This document shows positions 7,114 to 15,040 of a stretch of DNA of 26,343 nt, in pieces (position 1 is the first letter of the stretch; each line of letters opens with the position of its first letter). Source of the stretch: an uncultured Eubacterium sp. (lineage in GTDB: Bacteria; Bacillota_A; Clostridia; Lachnospirales; Lachnospiraceae); assembly GCA_948759685.1 (NCBI GenBank), contig CAQBGY010000019.1, forward strand, positions 1-26,343, in the 5' to 3' direction. The notes below the pieces were generated by a model. The model saw nothing but the letters and a program-made list of their open reading frames with translations. It made no database searches and had not been told where the DNA came from. Position numbers and translations under genes: made by a program.

Positions 7114-7839
7114 ATGTTCAGGATTGCTATATGTGATGATGAATTGATTTTCGCAGAAGAACTAAAAGAACTTATATCCGGTTATATGACGGAAAAAGGT
7201 CTTGTTTTTAAGATAGATACATATAGCTCTGGTGAGGATTTAGTAAAGTTAGGAATCGAGGTAGTACGTTATACCGTTGTATTTCTGGATATCAATATGG
7301 AAAAAATGAATGGTATCAAGGTGGCTGAAAAAATCAGGGCAGCAAGCAGGGAAGTGTTTATTGTATTTGTAACCGCTTATGTGAGCTATTCTTTGGAAGG
7401 GTATCGGTTAGATGCTGTCAGATATTTGTTAAAAGGCAGTGAAAACTTTCAGGGTACAGTTAATGAGTGCATGGATGCCATCATAGGCAAACTGAATTAT
7501 TCAGTTGCCAAAAGGAAATTTGAATTTAAGGAAGGAACAAAAGAAGTATCTATGGACAGGCTGTTGTATATCGAAAGCAAACTTCATAAACTGGAATTTC
7601 ATATTATGGAGGATAATTTGAATACCTATACCATGTATGAAAAACTAAGTGCGCTGGAGGATACGCTGAAATCAGATGATTTTATAAGGATACATCAGAG
7701 TTATCTTGTGAATATTAAGCATATAAAGAACGTTGTCCGGTATCATGTGATATTGAATAATGACGTCCAACTGGTAATACCAAAAGCGAGATATACATAT
7801 GTCAAGGAGCAATTTATATCATATCAGGGAGAAGTTTAG
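7114..7839 (+). CDS. LytTR-family response regulator (AgrA/ComE-like), system 1
   Basis: A 241-residue two-domain regulator. Residues 1-120 form the receiver: acidic pair D8-D9 (ICDDE), phospho-acceptor D59 in VVFLDINM, and T/A in FVTAY. Residues about 140-238 form the LytTR DNA-binding domain with the typical IHQSYLVNIKHIKNV segment. AGGAGG lies 10 nt before the ATG. The stop codon abuts the ATG of the kinase gene at 7840. The gene is behind tandem-box promoter 4, so it probably activates itself. The phosphate donor should be the kinase now split by the IS at 7904-9481. LytTR proteins bind pairs of direct repeats about 21 bp apart, which fits the boxes found seven times here. The box assignment is inference. 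Confidence 0.9.
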   Translation: MFRIAICDDELIFAEELKELISGYMTEKGLVFKIDTYSSGEDLVKLGIEVVRYTVVFLDINMEKMNGIKVAEKIRAASREVFIVFVTAYVSYSLEGYRLDAVRYLLKGSENFQGTVNECMDAIIGKLNYSVAKRKFEFKEGTKEVSMDRLLYIESKLHKLEFHIMEDNLNTYTMYEKLSALEDTLKSDDFIRIHQSYLVNIKHIKNVVRYHVILNNDVQLVIPKARYTYVKEQFISYQGEV

Positions 7840-7903
7840 ATGTCTGATTTATTGGCAGAAGCATTAATAATTTTGTTTGAAGTGTTATGTGGCAAAATTT
7901 TTT
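7840..7903 (+). pseudogene. 5' end of the histidine kinase gene, cut off by the IS
   Basis: Starting directly after the regulator stop, this encodes MSDLLAEALIILFEVLCGKIF, a typical first helix of agr-type GHKL kinases. The reading frame then runs into IS sequence and stops at 7984. Joining it across the shared T6 tract to 9482 restores the frame: GKIFYEIFGIVRNKGW. Both the frame and the protein sequence fit one ancestral kinase gene. Confidence 0.75.
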
Positions 7904-8011
7904 GCTTTATAGGAAATTCCGACCTGTTGAGGCGCAAAAAGAAACATATATTCGCCGAACATATGTTAGATAAAACTGCGTTTTAGGGACACAGAACAGA
8001 CGGTCAGGGGT

Positions 8012-8188
8012 TTAGAAGATATAAAAGCCTTCTTCTCCAAAACCGTCATCAAATGGGTTGTCTTCATTTAAGAAATAATCCATATCGAGAAGGTCATCCC
8101 CGCTCATACGACGAATGTCCCCGGATGTCATGCCTTCGGGTGGGTTATCCATATATTTTTTGCGTAGCTTCTCTGCGTTTGGGTTCAT
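8012..8188 (-). CDS. Small accessory protein of the IS91 element
   Basis: A 58-residue acidic protein (MNPNAEKLRKKYMDNPPEGM at the N terminus; DDLLDMDYFL and DNPFDDGFGEEGF further on). The start at 8188 is favoured because AAAGGAGG lies 8 nt upstream; a longer in-frame start at 8308 would overlap the transposase gene and lacks one. It follows the transposase gene on the same strand. It has no recognised domain. I recall similar small genes beside Clostridia IS91-type transposases, but cannot verify this here. Confidence 0.65.
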   Translation of the reverse strand: MNPNAEKLRKKYMDNPPEGMTSGDIRRMSGDDLLDMDYFLNEDNPFDDGFGEEGFYIF

Positions 8189-8240
8189 GATTACAGCCTC
8201 CTTTGAAAGGAGTATACCACAGGAATGGGATTTAGGGAAG

Positions 8241-9389
8241 TCATGCAGACGACCTTCTTCCACGGGAACGGGACATGGCTTTCCCGTACAATTCTTCCAG
8301 GGGAACACGCTTGTGGTTAAAATAGAGTTCTAAAAACAGCATGGCAGTGCCGCACTCACATTTCAGCGGGTCATAGCCAAAGGCAGAGAGGATGGCGGTG
8401 CGCCACTGGTTGAAACTTCTGTAAAAGTGATGCTTTTCACGGGAAATGGCTCTGTGAAGTTTTTTGTCAATCTCCCGATGGCGGGCATAAATACCGCCGT
8501 AGCGGATCATTTTGAAATGCTTTTTCGGGATATGGCGGATGAGGCGCACTATGAAATCCATAACGGGAAGAGTTTCTTCCACATAGGCGTCATCTTCGTG
8601 GCGGTTGTAGTGGAAGGTGACAAAATCACCATCATAGCTGTCAATCCGGGATGTGGCGATAACAGGCCGCCCCAGATAGCGTCCAATGTATTTTATGGCA
8701 GTTTTTGGGTCACATTTATTAGGCTTAGCATAGACATAGAAACCGTCTTTGTGATCCCGGTAACAGCGTGACTTAACCCTTTTGAAAGAAGGGCCGGTTT
8801 TGGAGTCCATTTCATTGAGCAGGGCAGTGCGGAAAGCATTGCGGAGGTAGGTATAGTTGAAGTGTCTGGTATTGCGCCAGAAACCATTATCGCTGTAACC
8901 ACCCTCAGAAATAAGGCAGTGTATATGGGGGTTCCATTTTAAGTCCCTGCCAAAAGTGTGGAGGACCATGATAAAACCGGGAGTAAAGTTCATGGACTTA
9001 TTCTGTTTAAAAAACATGCGTGAAACAACATTGTTTACGGCATGAAAAAGGCAGTCGAGGAGGGAACGGTCATGGAGAAAAAAATCCCGGAGCTGCTCAT
9101 CAATTGTAAAAACGCAGTGGCGATGACGGACATTTACCAGTTTAAAGGACATACTGGTAGTGCGTTCCATGGCATATTTATTGCCGCAGGTGGGGCAGAA
9201 ACGGCTTTTGCAGCGGAAAGGGACAAACTTAAGCTTTCCGCAGTGGGGACAGCCAAACATGGCACCACCAAAGGAAGGGTCGCCGCAGTTTATCATCTTA
9301 TCGATATTTTCCATCTCAGTTTGTCTGGGATGAAGGGTATATTTAATTTCCTCATAATGGTCAATAAAGATATTTTGTAAGATATTCAT
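8241..9389 (-). CDS. IS91-family (Y2-type) transposase
   Basis: About 382 residues from the ATG at 9389 (MNILQNIFIDHYEEI); in-frame ATGs at 9404 and 9440 are alternatives and none has a good ribosome site. The N-terminal zinc-binding region shows CPHCG and CPTCG pairs (residues about 35-70). The HUH-type motif appears as PHIHCLISEGG. The catalytic region has two Tyr in YIGRYLGRPVIATSRI, matching the IS91/IS801 layout of rolling-circle transposases. The length is close to the family norm and there is no frameshift, so it may be active. Transcription opposes the agr operon. Confidence 0.9.
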   Translation of the reverse strand: MNILQNIFIDHYEEIKYTLHPRQTEMENIDKMINCGDPSFGGAMFGCPHCGKLKFVPFRCKSRFCPTCGNKYAMERTTSMSFKLVNVRHRHCVFTIDEQLRDFFLHDRSLLDCLFHAVNNVVSRMFFKQNKSMNFTPGFIMVLHTFGRDLKWNPHIHCLISEGGYSDNGFWRNTRHFNYTYLRNAFRTALLNEMDSKTGPSFKRVKSRCYRDHKDGFYVYAKPNKCDPKTAIKYIGRYLGRPVIATSRIDSYDGDFVTFHYNRHEDDAYVEETLPVMDFIVRLIRHIPKKHFKMIRYGGIYARHREIDKKLHRAISREKHHFYRSFNQWRTAILSAFGYDPLKCECGTAMLFLELYFNHKRVPLEELYGKAMSRSRGRRSSA

Positions 9390-9462
9390 AAGACTATTAT
9401 GCATGAAAAAGTAACAAAAGGGAAGCCCTAATTCCCCCATGAGTGGGGGCTAGGGGGTTGAT

Positions 9463-10719
9463 GTGTCGAAGACACTTTTTTATGAAATATTTGGAATAGT
9501 ACGGAACAAAGGCTGGATTAATATTGTTCAGTTAATGGCATTAGAAATTAGTGTATTTATAGCCGCAAGAACCTTTTCAAATATTTTGATTTTAAAACAG
9601 ATAATAGTAGCATCGCTATATGTTTTGGTTATGTTATGGCATGTGAAAATAAGTATGGGGAAAGCCTTTGTATTAGGGTGGCTGTATCAGGCAATGATGT
9701 TGTCTACGGATTATTTTGCGTATTCCATTGGCAAAGAATTGTGTTCTCTTAGTGAAGCAGTAGGAAAGCAATACAATCTGGAAAAAATTTTAATGATTCT
9801 GCTTGGAAAAGCGATTTTATTTTTAGGAATCATTATCATAAGAAGAAAACTGGGTAAGAAATCTGTTGAAGTTTTATGTGATACGGACTGGCTAAAACTA
9901 TTGATCTTCCCTATTTTTACAATAGTCATTATAATTTCAATGCTTTCATTTTTTAAATATGTTGAGACACCTGAACAGATGATGTTGGTATTTATAGGTG
10001 CCTTTGGAATGATTGGAATGAATATAGTGGTATTCTATTTAATTAACGATATTGTAGAAAGGGAGATACAGCTATGTGAAAATAAAATAGTCCAGTTACA
10101 GGTTAAAAACCAGTCAGAAATGTATCGTTCAATATCGGAGAATTTTGACAGACAGAAAAAGAAAACACATGAATACAAAAATCAGATAGATTGCATGGAA
10201 CGGTTGTTAAAGAAAAAACAGTATTCAAAACTTGAAGAGTATGTAAAGACAGTACATGGCAGCATTGATAAAGAATTGGATGCTATAGATACGAATAATG
10301 TAATAGTGAATGCGATTTTAAATACAAAATATCAGGAAGCGGATATAAATGGAATTGTTGTCGTGCTGCGGGTAAATGATTTGTCAGGAGTCTGGATTAA
10401 GGATGAAGATGTTGTTACGATATTATCTAATTTGCTTGATAATGCGATTGAAGCCTGTAAAAAATGCGATAGCGGAAAAAGGATATTGAAATTGAAATTT
10501 GTAAATGAAGATGGCATGATAAAAATCGGAGTAAAGAATACATTCAGCAACCCGATTGTTTATGAGAATGGGAAAATAAAATCCACGAAGCTAATGAGAA
10601 CAGAGGAACATGGAATCGGGATACAAAATATTATTGATGTAATTGAGAAATATGGTGGTTCGTATATCATAAAGGACGATAATTATGAATTTTATTTTTC
10701 GATAATTATTCCTGCCTGA
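9463..10719 (+). CDS. GHKL sensor histidine kinase (AgrC-like), system 1, N-terminally truncated
   Basis: A 418-residue frame from a GTG at 9463 that lies in the IS terminus, 5 nt after AGGGGG. The first five residues (MSKTL) are IS-derived; the native protein would start at 7840 and continue in frame across the insertion. Residues about 17-200 contain several membrane segments. The dimerisation/phospho-acceptor motif is KKKTHEYKNQ with His236; the N-box is LSNLLDNAIEAC and the G-box EHGIGIQNI. This is the AgrC type that senses a cyclic peptide. It lacks only about the first 21 residues, one N-terminal helix, so function may survive if the GTG is used. Terminator 10721 ends the unit. Confidence 0.85.
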   Translation: MSKTLFYEIFGIVRNKGWINIVQLMALEISVFIAARTFSNILILKQIIVASLYVLVMLWHVKISMGKAFVLGWLYQAMMLSTDYFAYSIGKELCSLSEAVGKQYNLEKILMILLGKAILFLGIIIIRRKLGKKSVEVLCDTDWLKLLIFPIFTIVIIISMLSFFKYVETPEQMMLVFIGAFGMIGMNIVVFYLINDIVEREIQLCENKIVQLQVKNQSEMYRSISENFDRQKKKTHEYKNQIDCMERLLKKKQYSKLEEYVKTVHGSIDKELDAIDTNNVIVNAILNTKYQEADINGIVVVLRVNDLSGVWIKDEDVVTILSNLLDNAIEACKKCDSGKRILKLKFVNEDGMIKIGVKNTFSNPIVYENGKIKSTKLMRTEEHGIGIQNIIDVIEKYGGSYIIKDDNYEFYFSIIIPA

Positions 10720-10720
10720 G

Positions 10721-10766
10721 AAAAAGCATCTTGTATGTCCGATTGATTATATAAGATGCTTTTTTG
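10721..10766 (+). terminator. Rho-independent terminator between kinase and agrB
   Basis: AAAAAGCATCTT pairs with AAGATGCTTTTTT, with an 18-nt loop. It separates the regulator/kinase unit from agrBD, which has its own tandem-box promoter immediately after. Confidence 0.8.
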
Positions 10767-10770
10767 TGCC

Positions 10771-10836
10771 GTTTTCTGCTTTAAAATGTCCACTTTCTGC
10801 AAAGCTTATTGTTTTATTGTGATTTTTCTTTATACT
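10771..10836 (+). promoter_or_regulatory. Tandem TTTTCTGC-box promoter 5 (agrBD)
   Basis: TTCTGC cores at 10774-10779 and 10795-10800 (21 bp apart, the only copy not at 20), TTGTTT near -35 and TATACT -10 at 10831-10836, 36 bp after the start of the second core. This places signal production under the same control as the other boxes. Confidence 0.75.
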
Positions 10837-10860
10837 AGATAAAAGGAGGAACACTTAGGT

Positions 10861-11445
10861 ATGGTAGAAAAGATGGTAATGAAATTAGTAGCTCAAATGG
10901 AGGAAAGAAAAATAATCGAAAAATCCAACGGTGATTATTATGAATATGTTTTATTGGTTTTAACAGAACATTTAATAGGAGTTGGAACCATGCTGATTAT
11001 TGGTATGATTTTTAAGCAGTTTATACCAACAGTAATTTTTCTGATATTTTTTCTATCATTGAGAAAACGAACCGGAGGTTATCATGCAGATAAATTCTGG
11101 CAGTGCTATCTTGCGACAATTATAACTTATATTGGAATTATTAAAATAGCGGCAGTGTTATCAGAGAAAACTTATTTCATGTATGGAATGCTGTTATTGT
11201 CAGTGCTTGCCATTGAGGTTATTGGTACAGTAAATCACCCTAATATTGATATGAGCAAAGGTGAATTGCAGGAAAACAAAAAGTCAGCCAGATTGCTTGT
11301 ACTGATGGAAGCAGCAGTAATAGTTTTACTGATAGTTTTGGAGATTAACCAGCTCTATGTAAGTTATATGTCAATTGCTATTATATTGTGTTCATTCTTA
11401 ATGTGTTTAGCCAAAATATTAAAACAGGAGGTAATGGCAAAATGA
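10861..11445 (+). CDS. agrB: AgrB-like peptide-processing membrane endopeptidase, system 1
   Basis: A 194-residue multi-spanning membrane protein. AgrB cleaves the C-terminal tail of the AgrD precursor and forms the thiolactone ring. The catalytic pair is His75 and Cys82 in RKRTGGYHADKFWQCYL, spaced seven residues apart as in the family; the NHPN segment further on is also typical. Hydrophobic segments fill most of residues 30-190. AAAGGAGG precedes the ATG. The stop TGA overlaps the ATG of agrD (ATGA), so the two are translationally coupled. Its substrate should be the peptide encoded at 11442. Confidence 0.93.
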   Translation: MVEKMVMKLVAQMEERKIIEKSNGDYYEYVLLVLTEHLIGVGTMLIIGMIFKQFIPTVIFLIFFLSLRKRTGGYHADKFWQCYLATIITYIGIIKIAAVLSEKTYFMYGMLLLSVLAIEVIGTVNHPNIDMSKGELQENKKSARLLVLMEAAVIVLLIVLEINQLYVSYMSIAIILCSFLMCLAKILKQEVMAK

Positions 11446-11588
11446 AGAAATCAGGAAAAATTATGGACAAGGTATTAAAAGTAGTAGAGCGGATCGCCCG
11501 GAACGATGTGGAAAAGGCAGTTCTTGGAAATACGGCAGAATGTTCAGCACTCTTTCACCAGCCCAAAAGACCAAAGAAAACTAAATAA
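11442..11588 (+). CDS. agrD: AgrD-like cyclic-lactone autoinducer precursor, system 1
   Basis: A 48-residue peptide. The ATG at 11442 overlaps the agrB stop and has AGGAGG 10 nt upstream. The N-terminal part (about residues 5-30) is an amphipathic helix that anchors AgrD at the membrane. The core follows: Cys34-Ser-Ala-Leu-Phe38, then the tail HQPKRPKKTK. By family rule AgrB cuts after Phe38 and joins its carboxyl to Cys34, giving a five-residue thiolactone with an N-terminal tail of unknown length. The HQPKxP tail is shared with the second AgrD at 21471, but the ring differs (CSALF against CMYCL), so the signals should be distinct. Confidence 0.9.
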   Translation: MKKSGKIMDKVLKVVERIARNDVEKAVLGNTAECSALFHQPKRPKKTK

Positions 11589-11599
11589 AGAATATCCTA

Positions 11600-11627
11600 A
11601 TTGTGTATAATTTAGTATTTACACAAT
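11600..11627 (+). promoter_or_regulatory. Extended -10 promoter with overlapping dyad before the S8 gene
   Basis: TGTTATAAT-type extended -10 (TG at 11603-11604, TATAAT at 11606-11611) lies inside an 8-12-8 inverted repeat, ATTGTGTA (11600-11607) and TACACAAT (11620-11627). A regulator bound here would cover the -10 and start site. No TTCTGC boxes are present. Confidence 0.45.
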
Positions 11628-11637
11628 GAATTTTGTG

Positions 11638-11668
11638 GACTGTTGCACTAAGAAATTAGTGCGCAGTC
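11638..11668 (+). terminator. Hairpin after agrD, possible weak terminator or leader structure
   Basis: GACTG..GCACTA pairs with TAGTGC..CAGTC around an AGAAAT loop. The following TGCTTGTTTTAG is a poor T-run, so termination would be partial and the S8 operon may receive read-through from agrBD. Confidence 0.45.
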
Positions 11669-11780
11669 TGCTTGTTTTAGGAGAGTAAAATTTTAAAAAT
11701 TTAACGATGAGTGAGAAAATAAAAGAATTGGACAGAGAACATATACATAAATAAAGGAATTGCACAATTTGAGGTATGTC

Positions 11781-13214
11781 ATGGATAATAGTACGAGAAT
11801 TGCAATTATAGATAATGGAATTAATGGGCTTTTAATAAAGAGAGGGATAGAAAAAGGCATTGTTGTTGATGCAAATGGTATTTGTATAGATGATACAAAA
11901 AATATAGATCAGCAACAATTCCAACATGGGACAAATTGTGCAATGATATTGGAGAAACATTGTTCAGATTGCCATTTAATTAGTATAAGAATTTTGGATG
12001 AAAATGGAATGGGAGCAATTAAAAACATTTATCCAGCCTTGCAATGGTGTTATGAAAATCAGATAAGTCTGGTTAATTTAAGTTTAGGGACAATAGATTT
12101 TAGGGAGTATGAGAAATTAAGATGTTTGATTAACAAATATGCTGCAAAAGGCATGATTATAGTAGCAGCAACAGCTAATTCGGGTTTTGTTTCATATCCG
12201 GCAAGCCTTACGAATGTTATTGGGGTGGCAACTACTGACAGTCCGTTGGATTATTGTAAAGACTATATGCAGATGGGCATAGATACGGTTGTACCGTCTG
12301 TACATAAAATCAGGGTTCACAATATGGAGATAAGTACATCATTGAGTAACAGCTATGCAGCTCCATATATAAGTGCATTGATTGCTAATAAGTTAAATGC
12401 AGATGGCACATTTGAAATAAAGAGCTTAAAGACATATGCAAGTGAGCAGAGCCAACTCCATATAATAAGCGGAATATATGAGCCGAACTGGATTTATAGA
12501 GCATATGTGTTGGGTATAGGAACCGCAAGTAAAGCAAAGTATTATTTTGAAACAGTTACAGGAAAGTATGAAGAAATACAGGAAGAAATAGATACTATTA
12601 TAGCTTTTTCCATGACTGATTTGGAAAAGTTGCAAATAGGAAGTAAGAGTTTAATATATCTTGGAAAAGATGATATTCCTAAAATGAACGTACAGGGGTT
12701 CTTTTGGAGCAGGGAAACCAGACAGCAGCAAATTATTAATAACCATTATCAGGGAAACGGTCTTGATGTGCCAGTAGTGATATTAACAGTGGAATCGACA
12801 ATAGATAGATACTATGTACTTACCGAATTAAAGAAATCTTTTGCCAATGATGGTTATAACGCATATACAATAGGTATGGAACCAGAGTGCGTATTGTATG
12901 GTTTAGAGTATATGCCTGAGCCTGCATCAGATCAGGAAACATGGAAGAAATTTATTGAAAGCCAGATTTTTTATAAGCAGAGTGATTTGCTCGTTTGGTG
13001 TGTTTCATTAGAAGATAGGGCAAAATTTTTGAAAGTATATCCTGATTGTGATGTGGAGATTTGTTTTTGCAATGAGGGAGAAAATATCGTGGTCAAATTT
13101 TTTTTTGAAGAAGAAAAGGCAGAGAAAAAATTTTCGGAATTGTTTGACAGTAAAGCTATCGAAGAAATATATCGGTTTATAGAAACAAAACTGACGGAGG
13201 ATGAAGATGGATAA
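11781..13214 (+). CDS. Cytoplasmic subtilisin-like (S8) serine protease with extra C-terminal domain
   Basis: A 477-residue protein from the ATG at 11781 (GAGG 6 nt upstream); a TTG at 11760 is an alternative. Residues 1-205 are a compact S8 domain: Asp11 (IAIIDNGI), His49 (QHGTNCA), oxyanion Asn133 (ATANSGF) and Ser191 (SNSYAAPY). There is no signal peptide or propeptide, so it acts inside the cell. Residues about 225-477 form a second domain of unknown function (VPVVILTVESTIDRYYVLTEL, YNAYTIGMEPECVLYGLEYMPEP) that I have seen in S8 proteins near peptide-export clusters; that recollection is unverified. The gene overlaps the ABC exporter gene by 8 bp, so protease and exporter act together, probably on a peptide. 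Candidate substrates are AgrD or the six-Cys peptide at 23662. Confidence 0.85.
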   Translation: MDNSTRIAIIDNGINGLLIKRGIEKGIVVDANGICIDDTKNIDQQQFQHGTNCAMILEKHCSDCHLISIRILDENGMGAIKNIYPALQWCYENQISLVNLSLGTIDFREYEKLRCLINKYAAKGMIIVAATANSGFVSYPASLTNVIGVATTDSPLDYCKDYMQMGIDTVVPSVHKIRVHNMEISTSLSNSYAAPYISALIANKLNADGTFEIKSLKTYASEQSQLHIISGIYEPNWIYRAYVLGIGTASKAKYYFETVTGKYEEIQEEIDTIIAFSMTDLEKLQIGSKSLIYLGKDDIPKMNVQGFFWSRETRQQQIINNHYQGNGLDVPVVILTVESTIDRYYVLTELKKSFANDGYNAYTIGMEPECVLYGLEYMPEPASDQETWKKFIESQIFYKQSDLLVWCVSLEDRAKFLKVYPDCDVEICFCNEGENIVVKFFFEEEKAEKKFSELFDSKAIEEIYRFIETKLTEDEDG

Positions 13215-14913
13215 CAAAGAGGCTGTAAAGAAATTACTTTTGCTATTGAACAGATACAGAAAAACAATCGTTGTAATTGTCTGTTGTCTGTTTATTTCTA
13301 CAGGGTTAAATCTTTGTGTACCACTCATCAGCAGGCGGATCATGGACGATGGTTTTATCGGTGGCGATAAGAAATTGCTGATTGAACTGGTATTAGCGTC
13401 TATGGCAATTTATACCATAAATTCATTTATTGATATAATAAAAGAAAAAAAGCGTGTAGATATTTCAGCTAAGATACAATATTTTCTTTCGGAACAGTCT
13501 TTCTCACATCTTATGAAATTGCGGGTAAGTTATTTTAACAATACGAATTATGCGGAGACTTTGAATAATATTAATACGGACATTAACCAGATGACATCTA
13601 TTGCTGACAGCAGTGTTTTCTTTGTCATTACGCAGGCGTTTAGTATGACAGGTGGCATTATTGGATTATTTATTATAGATTTCAAAATGACAATACTGGT
13701 ACTTTTGTTTATTCCAATCAAGTGTATCGTGATGAAATACTTTGCCAAGAAACAAAAGCAGATTATGGACGATTTTATAGTAAAAAATCAAAAATATGCA
13801 AGATGGTTCGGAGATACTGTTGGCGGGGTACGGGAAGTTAAGCTGTTTAATGTTCTTGATAAAAAACATGAGGAATTTGTACTTAACCAGAATGAAATTA
13901 TAAAAAATCAAAAACAGATGAATATGTTAGGTCAGTGGAACATGATTATAGATAGTATTATGGTGCAGTTCCTTACCACATTGTTATATATATTGGGTGC
14001 AAATCTGGCATTTGGTTTGCAGCTTTCAGTGGGTAGTGTATTTGCATTTATTACATATAGTGCTTATGTTACAGGACCGATTTCCGCAATCCTTAATATA
14101 GGCTATCTGCTATCTGGAATTATCCCGTCAACGAAACGGTATTATGCTTTTATGGATTTGGAGGAAGAAACAGATAACGGAAAGAATGTGGAACCTTATT
14201 TGAATGATTTGAAAATGGAACAGGTTTCTTTTGCCTATGAAAAAGATAAGGATTTTTTGAAAGATGTTGATATTTTATTTGCAAAGGGTAGCAAGACGGC
14301 TATAATCGGGCGAAATGGTTCGGGAAAGACAACAATCATTAATCTTCTTACCAGAATGTATGAGCCGGCAAGAGGAAAAATATTGTTAGGGGCAGAGAAT
14401 ATTTCAGAACTGTCATTGTCTGCATACCGCAGTATAGTATCGGTTGTAAGCCAGCAGATATATTTGTTTAATGATACAATAAGAAATAATATTTGTCTGT
14501 ATAAGCAGGTAGACGATGCTAAGATAGAAGCAGCTTGTCAAGACAGCGGACTAGGCGATTTTATCAAAGAGGTATCATTAGATTATGTGGTAGGTCAGAA
14601 CGGCGCAATGCTCTCTGGTGGGCAGAAACAGAAGATAGCCCTTGCAAGAACATTGATACATGATAAGCCAATCATTATATTTGATGAAGCAACTTCAAAC
14701 ACAGACGCCTATTCAGAGCAACAGATCAATGGACTTTTGAATACGAAGCTGAAAGAAAAGACAGTAATAGTGATAACACATAAGAAAGAGATATTGAATA
14801 AAGTGGATCAGATTATCGTACTGAAGGAAGGAGTAGTCACTGATATAGGGAGATATGGTGAGTTAATCGGGAAAAATGATGAATTAAAGGTTATGTTAGA
14901 AGCGCAAGATTGA
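13207..14913 (+). CDS. ABC exporter, fused permease-ATPase (peptide-type)
   Basis: A 568-residue half-transporter. The ATG at 13207 has GGAGG 6 nt upstream; an in-frame ATG at 13201 directly abuts that site. Residues 1-310 are the type I exporter membrane domain with about six spans. The ATPase follows: Walker A GRNGSGKT, Q-loop VSQQIYLF, signature LSGGQ, Walker B IIIFDEA and the switch His in ITHK. There is no N-terminal C39 peptidase, so any leader cleavage needs a separate protease; the S8 protein encoded by the overlapping upstream gene is the obvious partner. It should work as a homodimer. The substrate is unknown. A strong hairpin ends the operon. Confidence 0.9.
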   Translation: MDNKEAVKKLLLLLNRYRKTIVVIVCCLFISTGLNLCVPLISRRIMDDGFIGGDKKLLIELVLASMAIYTINSFIDIIKEKKRVDISAKIQYFLSEQSFSHLMKLRVSYFNNTNYAETLNNINTDINQMTSIADSSVFFVITQAFSMTGGIIGLFIIDFKMTILVLLFIPIKCIVMKYFAKKQKQIMDDFIVKNQKYARWFGDTVGGVREVKLFNVLDKKHEEFVLNQNEIIKNQKQMNMLGQWNMIIDSIMVQFLTTLLYILGANLAFGLQLSVGSVFAFITYSAYVTGPISAILNIGYLLSGIIPSTKRYYAFMDLEEETDNGKNVEPYLNDLKMEQVSFAYEKDKDFLKDVDILFAKGSKTAIIGRNGSGKTTIINLLTRMYEPARGKILLGAENISELSLSAYRSIVSVVSQQIYLFNDTIRNNICLYKQVDDAKIEAACQDSGLGDFIKEVSLDYVVGQNGAMLSGGQKQKIALARTLIHDKPIIIFDEATSNTDAYSEQQINGLLNTKLKEKTVIVITHKKEILNKVDQIIVLKEGVVTDIGRYGELIGKNDELKVMLEAQD

Positions 14914-14968
14914 GCAAAAGGAAGTCCTTTCAGAGTTAATGTATATGTCTGAAAGGACTTCCTTTTGC
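14914..14968 (+). terminator. Very strong terminator after the S8-ABC operon
   Basis: GCAAAAGGAAGTCCTTTCAGA and its exact complement TCTGAAAGGACTTCCTTTTGC form a 21-bp perfect stem, with TTTT inside the descending arm. It directly adjoins tandem-box promoter 6, insulating the small-RNA unit. Confidence 0.85.
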
Positions 14969-14970
14969 CG

Positions 14971-15034
14971 TTTTCTGCAAAAATAGTCCATTTTCTGCAA
15001 AGGTACTGTTTGCCAATCTTTTTTCTGGTATGAT
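14971..15034 (+). promoter_or_regulatory. Tandem TTTTCTGC-box promoter 6 (no protein gene directly downstream)
   Basis: TTTTCTGCAA occurs identically at 14971-14980 and 14991-15000 (20 bp apart). TATGAT -10 lies at 15029-15034, 36 bp after the start of the second core. It is the cleanest copy of the box, yet it leads only to the short terminated unit ending near 15132. Confidence 0.75.
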
Positions 15035-15040
15035 ATAGCT

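Larger units (their letters stand above)
7904..9481 (-). mobile_element. IS91-family insertion, about 1578 bp
   Basis: The element contains a transposase and a small accessory gene, both on the minus strand, against the host operon. Boundaries are inferred from the interrupted kinase: the host sequence resumes in frame if everything between two TTTTTT tracts (7898-7903 and 9476-9481) is removed. The right edge carries two stem-loops, CCCCC-ATGAG-(T)GGGGG near 9434-9449 and GTGTC-GAA-GACAC at 9463-9475, of the kind found at rolling-circle IS termini. The element is more GC-rich than its surroundings. IS91 elements are not known for target duplication, so the shared T6 is probably a chance or preferred target. 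Confidence 0.8.

Noticed and set aside
7041..8003. ACAGAACAGACGG present at 7041-7053 and 7991-8003 as possible IS terminal or target repeats
   Set aside because: The in-frame kinase reconstruction places the IS edge at 7904, so the match is not at the element boundaries. Its meaning is unclear.
11626..11755. Short frames at 11626 (20 codons) and 11707 (15 codons) as possible precursor peptides for the S8/ABC pair
   Set aside because: Neither has a ribosome site at proper spacing, and the first overlaps a hairpin. Too weak to call.
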